From: Chloroflexi bacterium UBA4736 | GTDB lineage: Bacteria > Chloroflexota > Dormibacteria > Dormibacterales > Dormibacteraceae | DNA: 64,000 nucleotides | Assembly: GCA_002404015.1 (NCBI GenBank) | Contig: DHIW01000052.1 | Span: 1 to 64,000, forward strand | Direction: 5' to 3' | In this document: one piece after another, positions 24,390 through 32,863 of the stretch | How the letters are laid out: each line of letters begins with the position of its first letter | How positions within the stretch are numbered: the first letter of the stretch is position 1 | Notes under the pieces: generated by a model | What the model saw: the letters and a program-made list of their open reading frames with translations, nothing else | Told to the model about the DNA's origin: nothing | Databases searched by the model: none | Translations under genes and position numbers: made by a program

Positions 24390-25151
24390 TTGAAGATCGT
24401 CGTAACCGTCAAGCAGGTCCCGGACCCCAACGCCGCGCAGGGGCTCGAAAGTGACAACACGATCGCGCGCGACAAGGAGGTCGTCCTCGACCCTGGCGAC
24501 GAGTACGGGATCGAGGAGGGCCTGCTGCTGAAGGAGGCCCACGGCGGCGAGGTCATCCTCGTGTCGATGGGTCCCGAGAAGGCCCGCGACGCCATCCGGA
24601 AGGGCCTCTCAATGGGTGCCGACCGGGGCATCCTGATCACGGACGATGCGCTCTCCGGGGCCGACGCCCTGCTGACCGCCCAGGCCCTGGCGGCGGCCAT
24701 CAAGCCCGAGTCGCCCGACCTGGTGATCTGCGCCACCGAGTCCTACGACGGCTCCACCGGCATGGTCCCGCCGATGCTGGCCGAGCTCCTGGACATGCCT
24801 CAGCTCACGATCGCCAAGTCGGTCGAGGTCAGCGGCGACAAGGTCACGGTGCACCGCCAGACCGAGGACGGCTTCCAGGTGGTGGAAGCCACCACGCCGT
24901 GCCTCGTGACTGTTACAGCCGGCATCGCGGAACCGCGCTACGCCTCGCTCAAGGGCATCATGGCCGCCCGCTCCAAGGAGGTGAAGCAGGTCGGCCTTTC
25001 CGACCTCGGCATCGAGAAGGGTGAGCCCGCCGAGACCGTCGTTTCCATCAGCGACGCCGAGACCCGCCAGGCCGGCGAGGTGGTCGAGGACGACGGCAGC
25101 AGCGGGGTGGAGAAGATCATGGCCGTCCTGGTCACCGCGAAGGTCGTCTGA
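24390..25151 (+). CDS. etfB: Electron transfer flavoprotein beta subunit
   Basis: A 253-residue EtfB (FixA-type). The start is TTG 24390, supported by a strong AGGAGG at 24378-24383 and the family N-terminus MKIVVTVKQVPDP. AMP-binding and EtfA-contact regions are visible (GADRGILITDD; the signature VEATTPCLVTVTAGIAEPRY). With EtfA it takes electrons from acyl-CoA and other dehydrogenases and passes them to the quinone pool. It lies one base before etfA. Confidence 0.95.
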   Translation: MKIVVTVKQVPDPNAAQGLESDNTIARDKEVVLDPGDEYGIEEGLLLKEAHGGEVILVSMGPEKARDAIRKGLSMGADRGILITDDALSGADALLTAQALAAAIKPESPDLVICATESYDGSTGMVPPMLAELLDMPQLTIAKSVEVSGDKVTVHRQTEDGFQVVEATTPCLVTVTAGIAEPRYASLKGIMAARSKEVKQVGLSDLGIEKGEPAETVVSISDAETRQAGEVVEDDGSSGVEKIMAVLVTAKVV

Positions 25152-25152
25152 C

Positions 25153-26115
25153 ATGGCCAAGATCTGGGTCTATGCGGAGCTCAACCAGGGCAAGCTGCAG
25201 CCCGTCAGCCTCGAGCTGGTGACCAAAGCTCGTGACCTGGGCGACGTGGAGGCGGTGGCCCTCGGGCCGGGCGCCAAGGCCGCCGCGGAGGCGCTGGGCA
25301 AGCACGGCGCCAAGAAGGTCTACGTCAACGAGGACCAGGCCTTCACCGACTACATCGCCGAGCCGGCGACCGACGCGCTGGCGGCGCTCGTCGCAAAGGG
25401 CGCTCCCGACCTCATCCTGTTCGGCTTCACCTCCGACTCCCGCGAGGTGGCGGGCCGCCTGGCGGCGCGGCTCAAGACAGGCTTGATCTCGGGCGCCATG
25501 GACGTGACCGCCGGCGGCGGCTCATTCACGGTCAAAGTGCCCTACTTCGGGGGCGCCAAGGTGGCCGACTACAAGACCAACACCAGGCCGGCCATCGTGC
25601 TGCTCCGGCCCAAGTCGGTCGAAGCCAGCCCGAGCGGCGGCAGCGCCACGGTCGAAGAGATCGAGGCCGCCATCGGTCCCAGCTCCAAGCGAGCCAAGGT
25701 GGTCGAGCGCAAGGTCGAGGCCGGCGACAAGATCAAGCTGGAGGACGCCAAGATCGTGGTGTCGGGCGGCCGCGGCCTGGGCGGCGCGGAGAACTTCCAC
25801 CTGGTGGAGGAGCTGGCCGACGCCCTGGGCGGCGCCGCGGGCGCCAGCCGGGCCATCGTGGACGCGGGCTGGGTGCCCTACTCGCTCCAGGTCGGCCAGA
25901 CCGGCAAGACGGTGCGCCCGGGGGTCTACATCGCGATCGGGATCTCGGGCGCCATGCAGCACACAGTCGGCATGAAGGGCTCCAAGACCATCATCGCGAT
26001 CAACAAGGACGCCGAGGCGCCCATCTTCAAGATGGCCGACCTGGGCGTCGTGGGCGACGCCCTCAAGATCGTTCCCAAGCTCACCGAGGCGGTCAAGGCC
26101 AAGAAGGGCAAATAG
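25153..26115 (+). CDS. etfA: Electron transfer flavoprotein alpha subunit
   Basis: A 320-residue EtfA (FixB-type). The N-terminal domain is followed by the FAD-binding C-terminal domain with GGRGLGG, YSLQVGQTGKTVRPGVYIA and IAIGISGAMQHTVGM. The last is the family signature contacting FAD. ATG 25153 comes right after the etfB stop. The stop codon overlaps the in-frame extension of the next gene. It probably serves fatty-acid or amino-acid oxidation; no acyl-CoA dehydrogenase is in the window. Confidence 0.95.
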   Translation: MAKIWVYAELNQGKLQPVSLELVTKARDLGDVEAVALGPGAKAAAEALGKHGAKKVYVNEDQAFTDYIAEPATDALAALVAKGAPDLILFGFTSDSREVAGRLAARLKTGLISGAMDVTAGGGSFTVKVPYFGGAKVADYKTNTRPAIVLLRPKSVEASPSGGSATVEEIEAAIGPSSKRAKVVERKVEAGDKIKLEDAKIVVSGGRGLGGAENFHLVEELADALGGAAGASRAIVDAGWVPYSLQVGQTGKTVRPGVYIAIGISGAMQHTVGMKGSKTIIAINKDAEAPIFKMADLGVVGDALKIVPKLTEAVKAKKGK

Positions 26116-26282
26116 ACGAGGAAGAGGCGCTCGAGCTGGCCAGGGAGCGCTGGCGGCTCCGCCAGGCCAAGGACTTCGCCGCCGCCGACGGCATCCGCGA
26201 CCAGCTCGGGGATGCCGGCTGGGAGCTGGTCGACCAACCCGACGGCTACCGGCTGAATCGCTCGGCGAGGCTGCGCCACGCT
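26112..26282 (+). other. In-frame CysRS-C-terminal-like extension of glycosyltransferase gene
   Basis: The frame of the glycosyltransferase is open back to the etfA stop and codes for a convincing helical segment (LARERWRLRQAKDFAAADGI, then RDQLGDAGWELVD). This is the pattern of the C-terminal anticodon-side domain of cysteinyl-tRNA synthetase. There is no ATG, GTG or TTG in it before GTG 26283. ATA 26112 overlaps the etfA TAG stop (ATAG) and would be the natural coupled start if AUA is used. Confidence 0.5.
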
Positions 26283-26960
26283 GTGACCATGGGGACGATC
26301 GTCCACGGCTGGCCCAAGGACGCCCAGCGCTGGCTGGGCTCGGTCCGGCGGCACACTGCCGCTCACGACTTCGAGGCGCTGATGGTCGTTAACGGGGGGG
26401 ACCCCTGGCCCGACCCCGACTCCTGGCCCGAGGGCGCCCGCGGGCACTCGTTCGAAGAGCGTGTGGGGTGGGGGAAGGCGGCCAACGAGCTCATCGCGCA
26501 GGCCACCGGAGATGTGGTCGTCCTCTTCGACCCCGGTACTGAGCTCACCGGCGACGTCGCCGGACCCCTGCTGGCGGCGCTGAAGGACGAGAGCGTCGCC
26601 CTGGCCGGCGCCTTCGGGGTGCGCTGCGAGGACCACGTCGGCCACTTCCAGGAGAGCCAGGGCCCGGAGGTCGACGCGCTCGAAGGCTACTGCCTTGCCT
26701 TCCGCCGCGAGCAGGCGCTGGAATGCGGTGGCTTCGACGCCAAGTTCCGCTTCTACCGGATAGCCGACTTCGACTTCAGCTTCCGGATGCGCGAGCGGTA
26801 CGGTACGGCGACGATCGTGCCAGGGCTCCCGCTCGTCAAGCACGAGCACCGGCTCTGGGAGGCCCTGGAGCCGGATGAGCGGGAGCGGCTGTCGAAGAAG
26901 AATTTCTTCCGGTTCATGGATCGGTGGCGGGGCAGGGAGGACTTACTGGTTGAGCGATAA
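26283..26960 (+). CDS. Family 2-like glycosyltransferase
   Basis: A 225-residue protein from GTG 26283, or about 282 residues if the upstream in-frame domain is translated. A GT-A fold is suggested by GWGKAANELIAQATGDVVVLFDPGTEL (beginning GWGKAANELIAQATG), where the DPG replaces the usual DxD, and by FRREQALECGGFDAKFRFYRIADFDFSFR split over about residues 140-170, a GT2 acceptor-side motif. It would transfer a sugar to an unknown acceptor. It ends 11 bases inside the hemQ gene, so the two are translated together despite unrelated roles. Confidence 0.75.
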   Translation: MTMGTIVHGWPKDAQRWLGSVRRHTAAHDFEALMVVNGGDPWPDPDSWPEGARGHSFEERVGWGKAANELIAQATGDVVVLFDPGTELTGDVAGPLLAALKDESVALAGAFGVRCEDHVGHFQESQGPEVDALEGYCLAFRREQALECGGFDAKFRFYRIADFDFSFRMRERYGTATIVPGLPLVKHEHRLWEALEPDERERLSKKNFFRFMDRWRGREDLLVER

Positions 26961-27660
26961 CGGCGGCGAGCACAGCGAACGACCACGCCAGCTCGTGTCC
27001 TGGACCTTCTACAAGGTGGCGCCGGAGTGGCGGCGCCTGGATATCGAGACCAGGCGGAAAGGGAAGGAGGAGTTCCTGGCCATCCTGGACGAGTTCCGAG
27101 CCAGCATCTTCCTGCGCACGTACAGCCTGGTCGGCATCCGCGGCGACTGCGACTTCATGGTCATGAAGGCGGCCCACGAGCTGGAGCTCTTCAACCGCCT
27201 CGAGGGCGAGCTCAACGCCACCGGGCTGGGCGCCTACCTGGAGCGGCCGTTCACCTACCTGGCCGGCCTGCGCCGCTCCCTCTACCTGCCCGAAGCTGCC
27301 GGCGGCGAGCGCCATGGGGCCGGCACGATCAACCCGGGCCGGGGCGGCAAGTACCTGTTCGTCTACCCCTTCGTGAAGCAGCGGGCCTGGTACAAGCTCA
27401 CCAAGGCGGCCCGCCAGGGGATGATGAACGAGCACATCGCGGTGGGCGGCAAGTACGACTTCGAGATCAACACCGCCTACTCCTTCGGCCTCGACGACCA
27501 GGAGTTCGTTGTCTGCTTCGAGGGTGACGACCCCCACCACTTCACCGACCTGGTGATGGAGCTGCGGGACACGGAGGCGTCTGCTTACACGCAGCGCGAC
27601 ACACCCACGTTCACCTGCCTGCGCCAGCCTCCGGCCAAGGTCCTGGAGCTGATCGGATGA
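26950..27660 (+). CDS. hemQ: HemQ, coproheme decarboxylase (chlorite-dismutase family)
   Basis: A 236-residue protein of the Cld/HemQ family. It carries FVYPFVKQRAWY with the tyrosine used in coproheme decarboxylation, a His in MNEHIAVGGKY, GLDDQEFVVCFEGD, and the terminal DTPTFTCLR. The start is TTG 26950 with GGGAGG at 26935-26940. HemQ completes the coproporphyrin-dependent haem pathway used by Gram-positive bacteria, which supports a monoderm host. The distal Arg of true chlorite dismutases is not seen, so HemQ is preferred. Confidence 0.88.
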   Translation: MSDNGGEHSERPRQLVSWTFYKVAPEWRRLDIETRRKGKEEFLAILDEFRASIFLRTYSLVGIRGDCDFMVMKAAHELELFNRLEGELNATGLGAYLERPFTYLAGLRRSLYLPEAAGGERHGAGTINPGRGGKYLFVYPFVKQRAWYKLTKAARQGMMNEHIAVGGKYDFEINTAYSFGLDDQEFVVCFEGDDPHHFTDLVMELRDTEASAYTQRDTPTFTCLRQPPAKVLELIG

Positions 27661-28511
27661 GCGCTGTCAAGTTCGGAGTCACGTACTTCCCGACCGACTA
27701 CGCCATCCCCCCGGCGGACCTGGGCCGGGAGTGCGAGGCGCGCGGGTTCGAATCCCTGTGGGTCGCCGAGCACACGCACATCCCGGCCAGCCGCGAGTCG
27801 CCCTGGCCGGGCGGCGCCGACCTGCCCCAGGAGTACTGGCACACGCTGGACCCCTTCGTGGCGCTGACGGCCGCCGCCATGGTCACCACAGGTCTCCGGG
27901 TGGGCACCGGGATCGCGCTGGTGATCCAGCGCGACCCCATCGTGCTGGCCAAGGAGGTGGCCAGCCTGGACCACATCTCCGGCGGCCGCTTCCTGTTCGG
28001 CGTTGGCGGCGGCTGGAACAGGGAGGAGATGCGCGACCACGGCACCGACCCCGCTCTGCGCTGGGGCGTCCTCCGGGAGCGGATCGAGGCCATGAAGGAG
28101 ATCTGGACCAAGGACGACGCCGAGTACCACGGCCGGTATGTCGACTTCGGCCCCATGTGGTCCTGGCCCAAGCCGGTCCAGAAACCGTACCCGCCGATCC
28201 TGGTGGGCGGCGACGGCCCCAACACGTTCAAGCGGGTGGTCGCCTATGGCGACGCCTGGTCGCCGATCGTGGGGCGGAGCAGCGCCACGCCCTTCGAGGA
28301 CCGCCTGGCCGAGTTTCGGCGCTATTGCGAGGACCACGGCCGCCCCGGCATCCCGGTCACCGTCTACTTCGTGGGGCGTCTCGACGAGGAGCAGCTGCGG
28401 CGGTTCGCCGGGCTGGGGGTGGAGCGGCTGATCTGCTATGTCCCGCCGGCCGGGGCCGACCAGGTGATCCCCCGGCTCGACCGCTACGCCGAGCTGCTGG
28501 CGAAGCTCTAG
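27657..28511 (+). CDS. LLM-class F420-dependent oxidoreductase
   Basis: A 284-residue luciferase-like TIM barrel. Typical motifs are FESLWVAEHTHIP, DPFVALTAAAMVT, LDHISGGRFLFGVGGGWN and PPILVGGDGPNTFKR. The last two belong to F420-dependent LLM enzymes of actinobacteria and Chloroflexota. The substrate is unknown. It overlaps the hemQ stop by 4 bases. No F420 synthesis genes are in the window. Confidence 0.88.
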   Translation: MSAVKFGVTYFPTDYAIPPADLGRECEARGFESLWVAEHTHIPASRESPWPGGADLPQEYWHTLDPFVALTAAAMVTTGLRVGTGIALVIQRDPIVLAKEVASLDHISGGRFLFGVGGGWNREEMRDHGTDPALRWGVLRERIEAMKEIWTKDDAEYHGRYVDFGPMWSWPKPVQKPYPPILVGGDGPNTFKRVVAYGDAWSPIVGRSSATPFEDRLAEFRRYCEDHGRPGIPVTVYFVGRLDEEQLRRFAGLGVERLICYVPPAGADQVIPRLDRYAELLAKL

Positions 28512-28516
28512 GTCGG

Positions 28517-30139
28517 CTACTGGCCGTTGCCGACCACGTGGATCCAGGTCAGGCCCGAGTTGAGCTGCAGAGGCTTGCCGGCCGGATCGCTGAACCACAT
28601 GGGGTCGTGGTTGTTCCAATAGGGCTGGCCGTTGCCTGCCCCCATGTGCCAGACGGCAGGAATCAGCATTCCGTCCGAGTAGAGCTCGGCCGGGCCGGAG
28701 CCGTTGATGTCGTACCAGACCGAGTGGGCGCCGCCGTTCTCGTCCTCGACCCAGCCCGCGTCGTGAAACGGCGTGTGAAGGATCACGACGTTCTTGACCG
28801 CCAGCTGGGCTCCAGTGGTGGTGTCGGTGAAAGGTGTCCCGTGGTCGAACCGGAGGTACGCCTTGGCGTTGCCGTCGTATCCATAGCTGACGAAGTGCTG
28901 GCCTACCGCGGGGGCCGCGGCCGGTGTGCCGCCGGGAGTCGAATCCGGATGGGGTGGGTCGAGTGCGTAGTTGGGCGCCGTAACGCCGTACTCAGACCGC
29001 AGCCGGACGGCCCGATCTGCGGAGGTGTAAAGATTGTGGGGCGCGGCCTTGGCGTTGCTCCGGAAGAAGTGGTTGCCGCGGTCGAAGTCGTTGATGGTCA
29101 CCGGGAGCATCGGAGTCCCCTCGGGGTTCCCGAACACATAGTGCAGCGTGCCAACGGAACCGCCGCTGCACATGGTGACGCTTCGGAAGGCGAAGCCGAT
29201 GTAGGGGTTGATCATCCGGCAGCTGCGGACCGGTCCGATCAGCGCCGGCGGGGAGTTGAAGTACACCGCTGTCATGCGGCTGATCTGGTACTCGCTCACG
29301 TACTCGTAGACCATGTCCGCCTGTTGGAGGCCGCTCTGCGGGCGCGAGTCTCCTGAATTCTCGATCGCGATCATGATCGGCGTCACCGGCTTGAAGTCGG
29401 GCCCGATGCCGCTGGCCGGATTGGTCGGCTCGAGGGCCTCCGGGACGAGGTTGATCTCCGCGTTGTCCAGCAGTACCTCGCCATTGGACCCGTTGGCCCC
29501 GGCCAGCACCGTCAACTTGAGGGGCTGGTAGGGGGCCAGCACGCCGAGCGCCAGGTCGACCAGCGTAGGATCGCCCGCCGCCCAGCTCAGTTGGCCGGCG
29601 GCCAGTGCGGTGCCGTTGGCCGAGATGGCCACGGTGGACGCCTTCATCGACGTCGTGAACGTGACCGAAAACTTGGCCGAGGGCAGTACCAGAGCGCCCT
29701 CGCCGACCGGCTTGTCATCGACCTTGAAGGCGGCCACGCTCACCTTGTTGGCGGTCGTGAACTGCACCTTCCAGTCCTTCAGCGGGGTCCCCGTATGTTT
29801 CGCGTTGAGGACGCTGCCCACCTGCAGTGTGTACGTCTTCTGGGCGTCCCAGCTCTTGGTGGGCGCGAGCACGAGCCGGTCCTTCAAGCGCTGCACCTGG
29901 AAGTCCGCGGCCGGCGTCAGCTTGATCTGGGTCTTGGCCAGGTCCACGGGCTGGTCGAACCTGACGATCAGTGGCTCCAGCACGCGCACCCGCTTGGCGT
30001 CGCTCACCTGGAGATGGGCGTGGATGGCGGCTCCCGGGCTCTTGAGGTAGACCACGAGGACACCTCCCGCGACGATCACGACCACTAGGGCCGCGGCCAC
30101 GATCGCGTGGACGCGTGTCAGCTTGAACGGCAGTGACAA
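28517..30139 (-). CDS. DUF3048-domain membrane-anchored protein
   Basis: A 540-residue exported protein. The N-terminal membrane anchor (AIVAAALVVVIVAGGVLVVYL, about residues 12-32) is followed by two bacterial Ig-like domains (residues about 40-225). The second half is a DUF3048 region (PIMIAIENSGDSRPQSGLQQ and onward; GPVRSCRMINPYIGF), as in Bacillus YerB. The biochemical role is unknown; a cell-surface role is likely. It stands alone and is divergent from the carboxylase operon. Confidence 0.85.
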   Translation of the reverse strand: MSLPFKLTRVHAIVAAALVVVIVAGGVLVVYLKSPGAAIHAHLQVSDAKRVRVLEPLIVRFDQPVDLAKTQIKLTPAADFQVQRLKDRLVLAPTKSWDAQKTYTLQVGSVLNAKHTGTPLKDWKVQFTTANKVSVAAFKVDDKPVGEGALVLPSAKFSVTFTTSMKASTVAISANGTALAAGQLSWAAGDPTLVDLALGVLAPYQPLKLTVLAGANGSNGEVLLDNAEINLVPEALEPTNPASGIGPDFKPVTPIMIAIENSGDSRPQSGLQQADMVYEYVSEYQISRMTAVYFNSPPALIGPVRSCRMINPYIGFAFRSVTMCSGGSVGTLHYVFGNPEGTPMLPVTINDFDRGNHFFRSNAKAAPHNLYTSADRAVRLRSEYGVTAPNYALDPPHPDSTPGGTPAAAPAVGQHFVSYGYDGNAKAYLRFDHGTPFTDTTTGAQLAVKNVVILHTPFHDAGWVEDENGGAHSVWYDINGSGPAELYSDGMLIPAVWHMGAGNGQPYWNNHDPMWFSDPAGKPLQLNSGLTWIHVVGNGQ

Positions 30140-30182
30140 GGGCGCCAGCCTACCAAACGACAGCCCTCAACCGGGGGATCTC

Positions 30183-30188
30183 TAAAAT
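30183..30188 (+). promoter_or_regulatory. -10 box of carboxyltransferase operon
   Basis: TAAAAT matches the -10 consensus at five of six positions and lies 9 bases before GTG 30198, which lacks a ribosome site. A leaderless or near-leaderless transcript is likely. No clear -35 box is visible. Confidence 0.45.
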
Positions 30189-30197
30189 GCAAGACGG

Positions 30198-31763
30198 GTG
30201 AGCGACGAATTCGCGGCGAAGGTGGACGAGCTTCACTGGCGGCGCGAAAAAAACCTTCTCATGGGCGGCGAGGAGAAGGTCCAGAAGCAGCACGACAGGG
30301 GCAAGCTCAGCGTCCGCGAGCGCATCGACCTCCTCTTCGACGGGGGCAGCTTCGTCGAGCTCGGCCTCCTGGCTCACCAGCAGAGCCTGCGCGGCCAAGC
30401 CGTCTCCGATCCCGACCTGAGCCCCGCCGACGGCGTGGTCACCGGGCACGGCCTGGTGGACGGCCGCCAGGTCTGGGTGATCGCGTACGACTTCACCGTC
30501 ATGGCCGGCTCCATGGGCCAGGTGGGCGAGCAGTTCAAGGCCGCCCGCGTCCGAGAGCTGGCCCTGCGGTACCGCAAGCCGCTGGTCTGGCTGCTGGACT
30601 CGGCGGGCGCCCGCATCCAGGAGGCCGCCGGATCCACCTTCGCCGGTTCCGGCTACCTCTTCTACGACCAGGTCGTGATGTCGGGCGTAATCCCCCAGGT
30701 CGGCGCGATGCTGGGACCCTGCTCGGCCGGGACGGCGTACATCCCGGGCCTCTCCGACTTCGTGCCCATGGTGAAAGGCACCTCCTCCATGTCGCTGGGC
30801 GGCGCGCGCCTCGTCAAGGCCGCCACCGGCGAGGACGTCACCGATCACGACATGGGCGGGTCGCAGGTCCACTGCTACGAGTCGGGGGTGGGGGACAACG
30901 AGGTCGCCGACGACGCGGAGTGCATCGCCGCAGTGCGCCGTTTCCTGTCCTTCCTGCCCTCCAGCAACCTGGAGCAGCCCCCCTTCGTGGAGACCGCCGA
31001 CCCGCCTGATCGCCTGGTCGAGGGGCTCGACAAGATCGTCCCGGCCAGCGCCCGGACCGCTTATGACGTTCGCAAGGTGGTCAGGCTGCTGGCCGACGAG
31101 GGCTCCTGGTTCGAGCTGAAGCCGGCCTGGGCCAAGAACATCGTCATCGGCTTCGCCCGCTTCGGCGGCCACGCGGTCGGGGTCGTGGCCAACCAGCCGC
31201 TGCAGAAGGGCGGCATCCTCGACTCGGACGCCGCCGACAAAGCGGCCCGCTTCATCCGCCTGTGCGACGCCTTCAACGTGCCGCTCGTATACCTGGTGGA
31301 CGTGCCCGGGTTCCTGGTCGGCTCAGCAGTCGAGAAGGCGGGCATCATCCGGCACGGCGCCAAGATGCTGTACGCGACCTCGGAGGCGACCGTTCCCAAG
31401 ATCACGGTCGTCATGCGCAAGGCCTACGGGGCCGGCTACTTCGTGATGTGCGGCAAGGGCTACCACCCCGACCTCCTGGTCGCCTGGCCGTTCGCCGAGA
31501 TCTCGGTGATGGGACCTGAAGGCGCTGTGAACATCATCTTCAACAAGCAGGTCGAGGCCGCCGACGACCCGGTCGCGGCCCGCGCCGAGCTGGTCGAGCA
31601 GGTCCGCGCCACCATCAGCCCTTACATCGCGGCCGGCTGGGCCATGATCGACGACGTCATCGACCCCGCCGAGACGCGGCGAGTGATCGTGCAGGGTCTG
31701 GAGCAGGCGCGCGGCAAGACGGTGGAGCGGCCCTGGCGCAAGCACGGCAACATCCCGGTATGA
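30198..31763 (+). CDS. Acyl-CoA carboxylase beta (carboxyltransferase) subunit
   Basis: A 521-residue carboxyltransferase of the propionyl-CoA/acetyl-CoA carboxylase type, with both crotonase-like halves. The N-terminal half has GKLSVRERIDLLFD and DSAGARIQEAAGS; the C-terminal half has VDVPGFLVGSAVEKAGII and the signature AYGAGYFVMCGKGYHPDL. It moves CO2 from biotin on a carrier protein (encoded two genes on) to an acyl-CoA. The biotin carboxylase subunit is not in the window. It overlaps the next gene by 4 bases. Confidence 0.93.
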   Translation: MSDEFAAKVDELHWRREKNLLMGGEEKVQKQHDRGKLSVRERIDLLFDGGSFVELGLLAHQQSLRGQAVSDPDLSPADGVVTGHGLVDGRQVWVIAYDFTVMAGSMGQVGEQFKAARVRELALRYRKPLVWLLDSAGARIQEAAGSTFAGSGYLFYDQVVMSGVIPQVGAMLGPCSAGTAYIPGLSDFVPMVKGTSSMSLGGARLVKAATGEDVTDHDMGGSQVHCYESGVGDNEVADDAECIAAVRRFLSFLPSSNLEQPPFVETADPPDRLVEGLDKIVPASARTAYDVRKVVRLLADEGSWFELKPAWAKNIVIGFARFGGHAVGVVANQPLQKGGILDSDAADKAARFIRLCDAFNVPLVYLVDVPGFLVGSAVEKAGIIRHGAKMLYATSEATVPKITVVMRKAYGAGYFVMCGKGYHPDLLVAWPFAEISVMGPEGAVNIIFNKQVEAADDPVAARAELVEQVRATISPYIAAGWAMIDDVIDPAETRRVIVQGLEQARGKTVERPWRKHGNIPV

Positions 31764-32620
31764 GCTCGACCCCGTGCGTGGTCAGCGCCGCGCTCACTGG
31801 AGTCCTGGCCAAACGCGACCTCTGCCCGGCCATCCCCTACACACCAGAGGAGATCGCCGAGGAGGCCCGCCGGGCGGCCGACGCCGGGGCCGCCATCGTG
31901 CACATCCACGCCCGCACGCCGGAGGGGGGCCCGGACTGGAGCGTCGAGACCTTCAGGCGGATCAGGGCCGAGGTCAGGGCGCGGACGGACGTGATCCTGA
32001 ACTTCTCGACGGGCGCGGTCGGAGTTCCCCGGGAGGAGCGGGTTGCGCACATCCGGGAGCTGGGACCGGAGCTGGCGGCTCTGAACATGGGCTCGATGAA
32101 CTACGCGATCTACTCCGCCCGGCAGAAGCAGTTCCATGTGGACCACGTCTTCGCCAACCCGTTCACCGACATCCGCTTCTTCCTGGAGGCCATGAACGAG
32201 GCTGGCGTGCGGCCCGAGATGGAGTGCTTCGACACCGGCCACATCGGCAACACCCGGCCGCTGATCGACCTGGGCATCCTGAAGAAGCCCTACCAGTTCA
32301 GCCTGATCATGGGCGTCTTGGGCGGCATCCCGGGCACGGTGGCCAACCTGGTGCACCAGGTGGCGTCGCTGCCTCGGCCGGCCCACTGGCAGGCGATCGG
32401 GATCAGCCTGAACCAGTGGCCGCTGGCCGCCACCGCAATCGCGATGGGCGGCAACGTGCGGGTGGGCCTGGAGGACAACTTCTACCTCGAGGAGGGCCGG
32501 ATGGCCCGCTCCAATGGGGATCTCGTGGAAAAGGCCGTCGCCATGTGCCGCGACCAGGGAAGGCCCGTAGCCTCCATATCCGAGGCTCGTGAGATTCTGG
32601 GTCTGAAGGAGGCCGAATGA
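31760..32620 (+). CDS. BKACE-family beta-keto acid cleavage enzyme
   Basis: A 286-residue DUF849/BKACE TIM barrel. Zn-binding His48 and His50 lie in IVHIHART, FSTGAVG follows strand 4, then MGSMNY and MECFDTGHI with the zinc Glu. BKACE enzymes condense a beta-keto acid with acetyl-CoA to give acetoacetate plus a new acyl-CoA; the founding member cleaves 3-keto-5-aminohexanoate in lysine fermentation. Which keto acid is used here is unknown. The gene is wedged between carboxyltransferase and biotin carrier with 4-base overlaps on each side, an unusual place for it. Confidence 0.9.
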   Translation: MSSTPCVVSAALTGVLAKRDLCPAIPYTPEEIAEEARRAADAGAAIVHIHARTPEGGPDWSVETFRRIRAEVRARTDVILNFSTGAVGVPREERVAHIRELGPELAALNMGSMNYAIYSARQKQFHVDHVFANPFTDIRFFLEAMNEAGVRPEMECFDTGHIGNTRPLIDLGILKKPYQFSLIMGVLGGIPGTVANLVHQVASLPRPAHWQAIGISLNQWPLAATAIAMGGNVRVGLEDNFYLEEGRMARSNGDLVEKAVAMCRDQGRPVASISEAREILGLKEAE

Positions 32621-32829
32621 CAGAGGTCAAGGCGGAGCTGGTCGGCAGCGTCTGGAAGGTGGAGGCCAAGCCCGGCGACCAGGTGGAGGAGGACGACGTT
32701 CTGATGATCCTCGAGTCCATGAAGATGGAGATCCCGGTCACCGCCCCCGTCGCCGGCACCGTGAAGGAGATCCGGGTCAAAGAGACCGACGTCGTCAAGG
32801 AGGGCCAGGTCCTGGCCGTCCTCGAGTGA
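32617..32829 (+). CDS. Biotin carboxyl carrier / biotin attachment protein
   Basis: A 70-residue stand-alone biotinyl domain. The biotinylation motif ESMKMEI places the target at Lys36, and the mirrored beta-hairpins (EAKPGDQVEEDDVL; VKETDVVKEGQVLAVLE) are complete. It carries CO2 for the carboxyltransferase two genes upstream. The small size matches separate biotin carriers of actinobacterial acyl-CoA carboxylases. ATGA overlap with the BKACE stop. Confidence 0.93.
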   Translation: MTEVKAELVGSVWKVEAKPGDQVEEDDVLMILESMKMEIPVTAPVAGTVKEIRVKETDVVKEGQVLAVLE

Positions 32830-32863
32830 GCGCGCCGCCCGTCAGCGGGTTCGAGCCGCGCGC

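Noticed and set aside
26950..27660. True chlorite dismutase
   Set aside because: Sequence features and the monoderm context fit HemQ; the distal Arg motif of chlorite dismutases is not seen.
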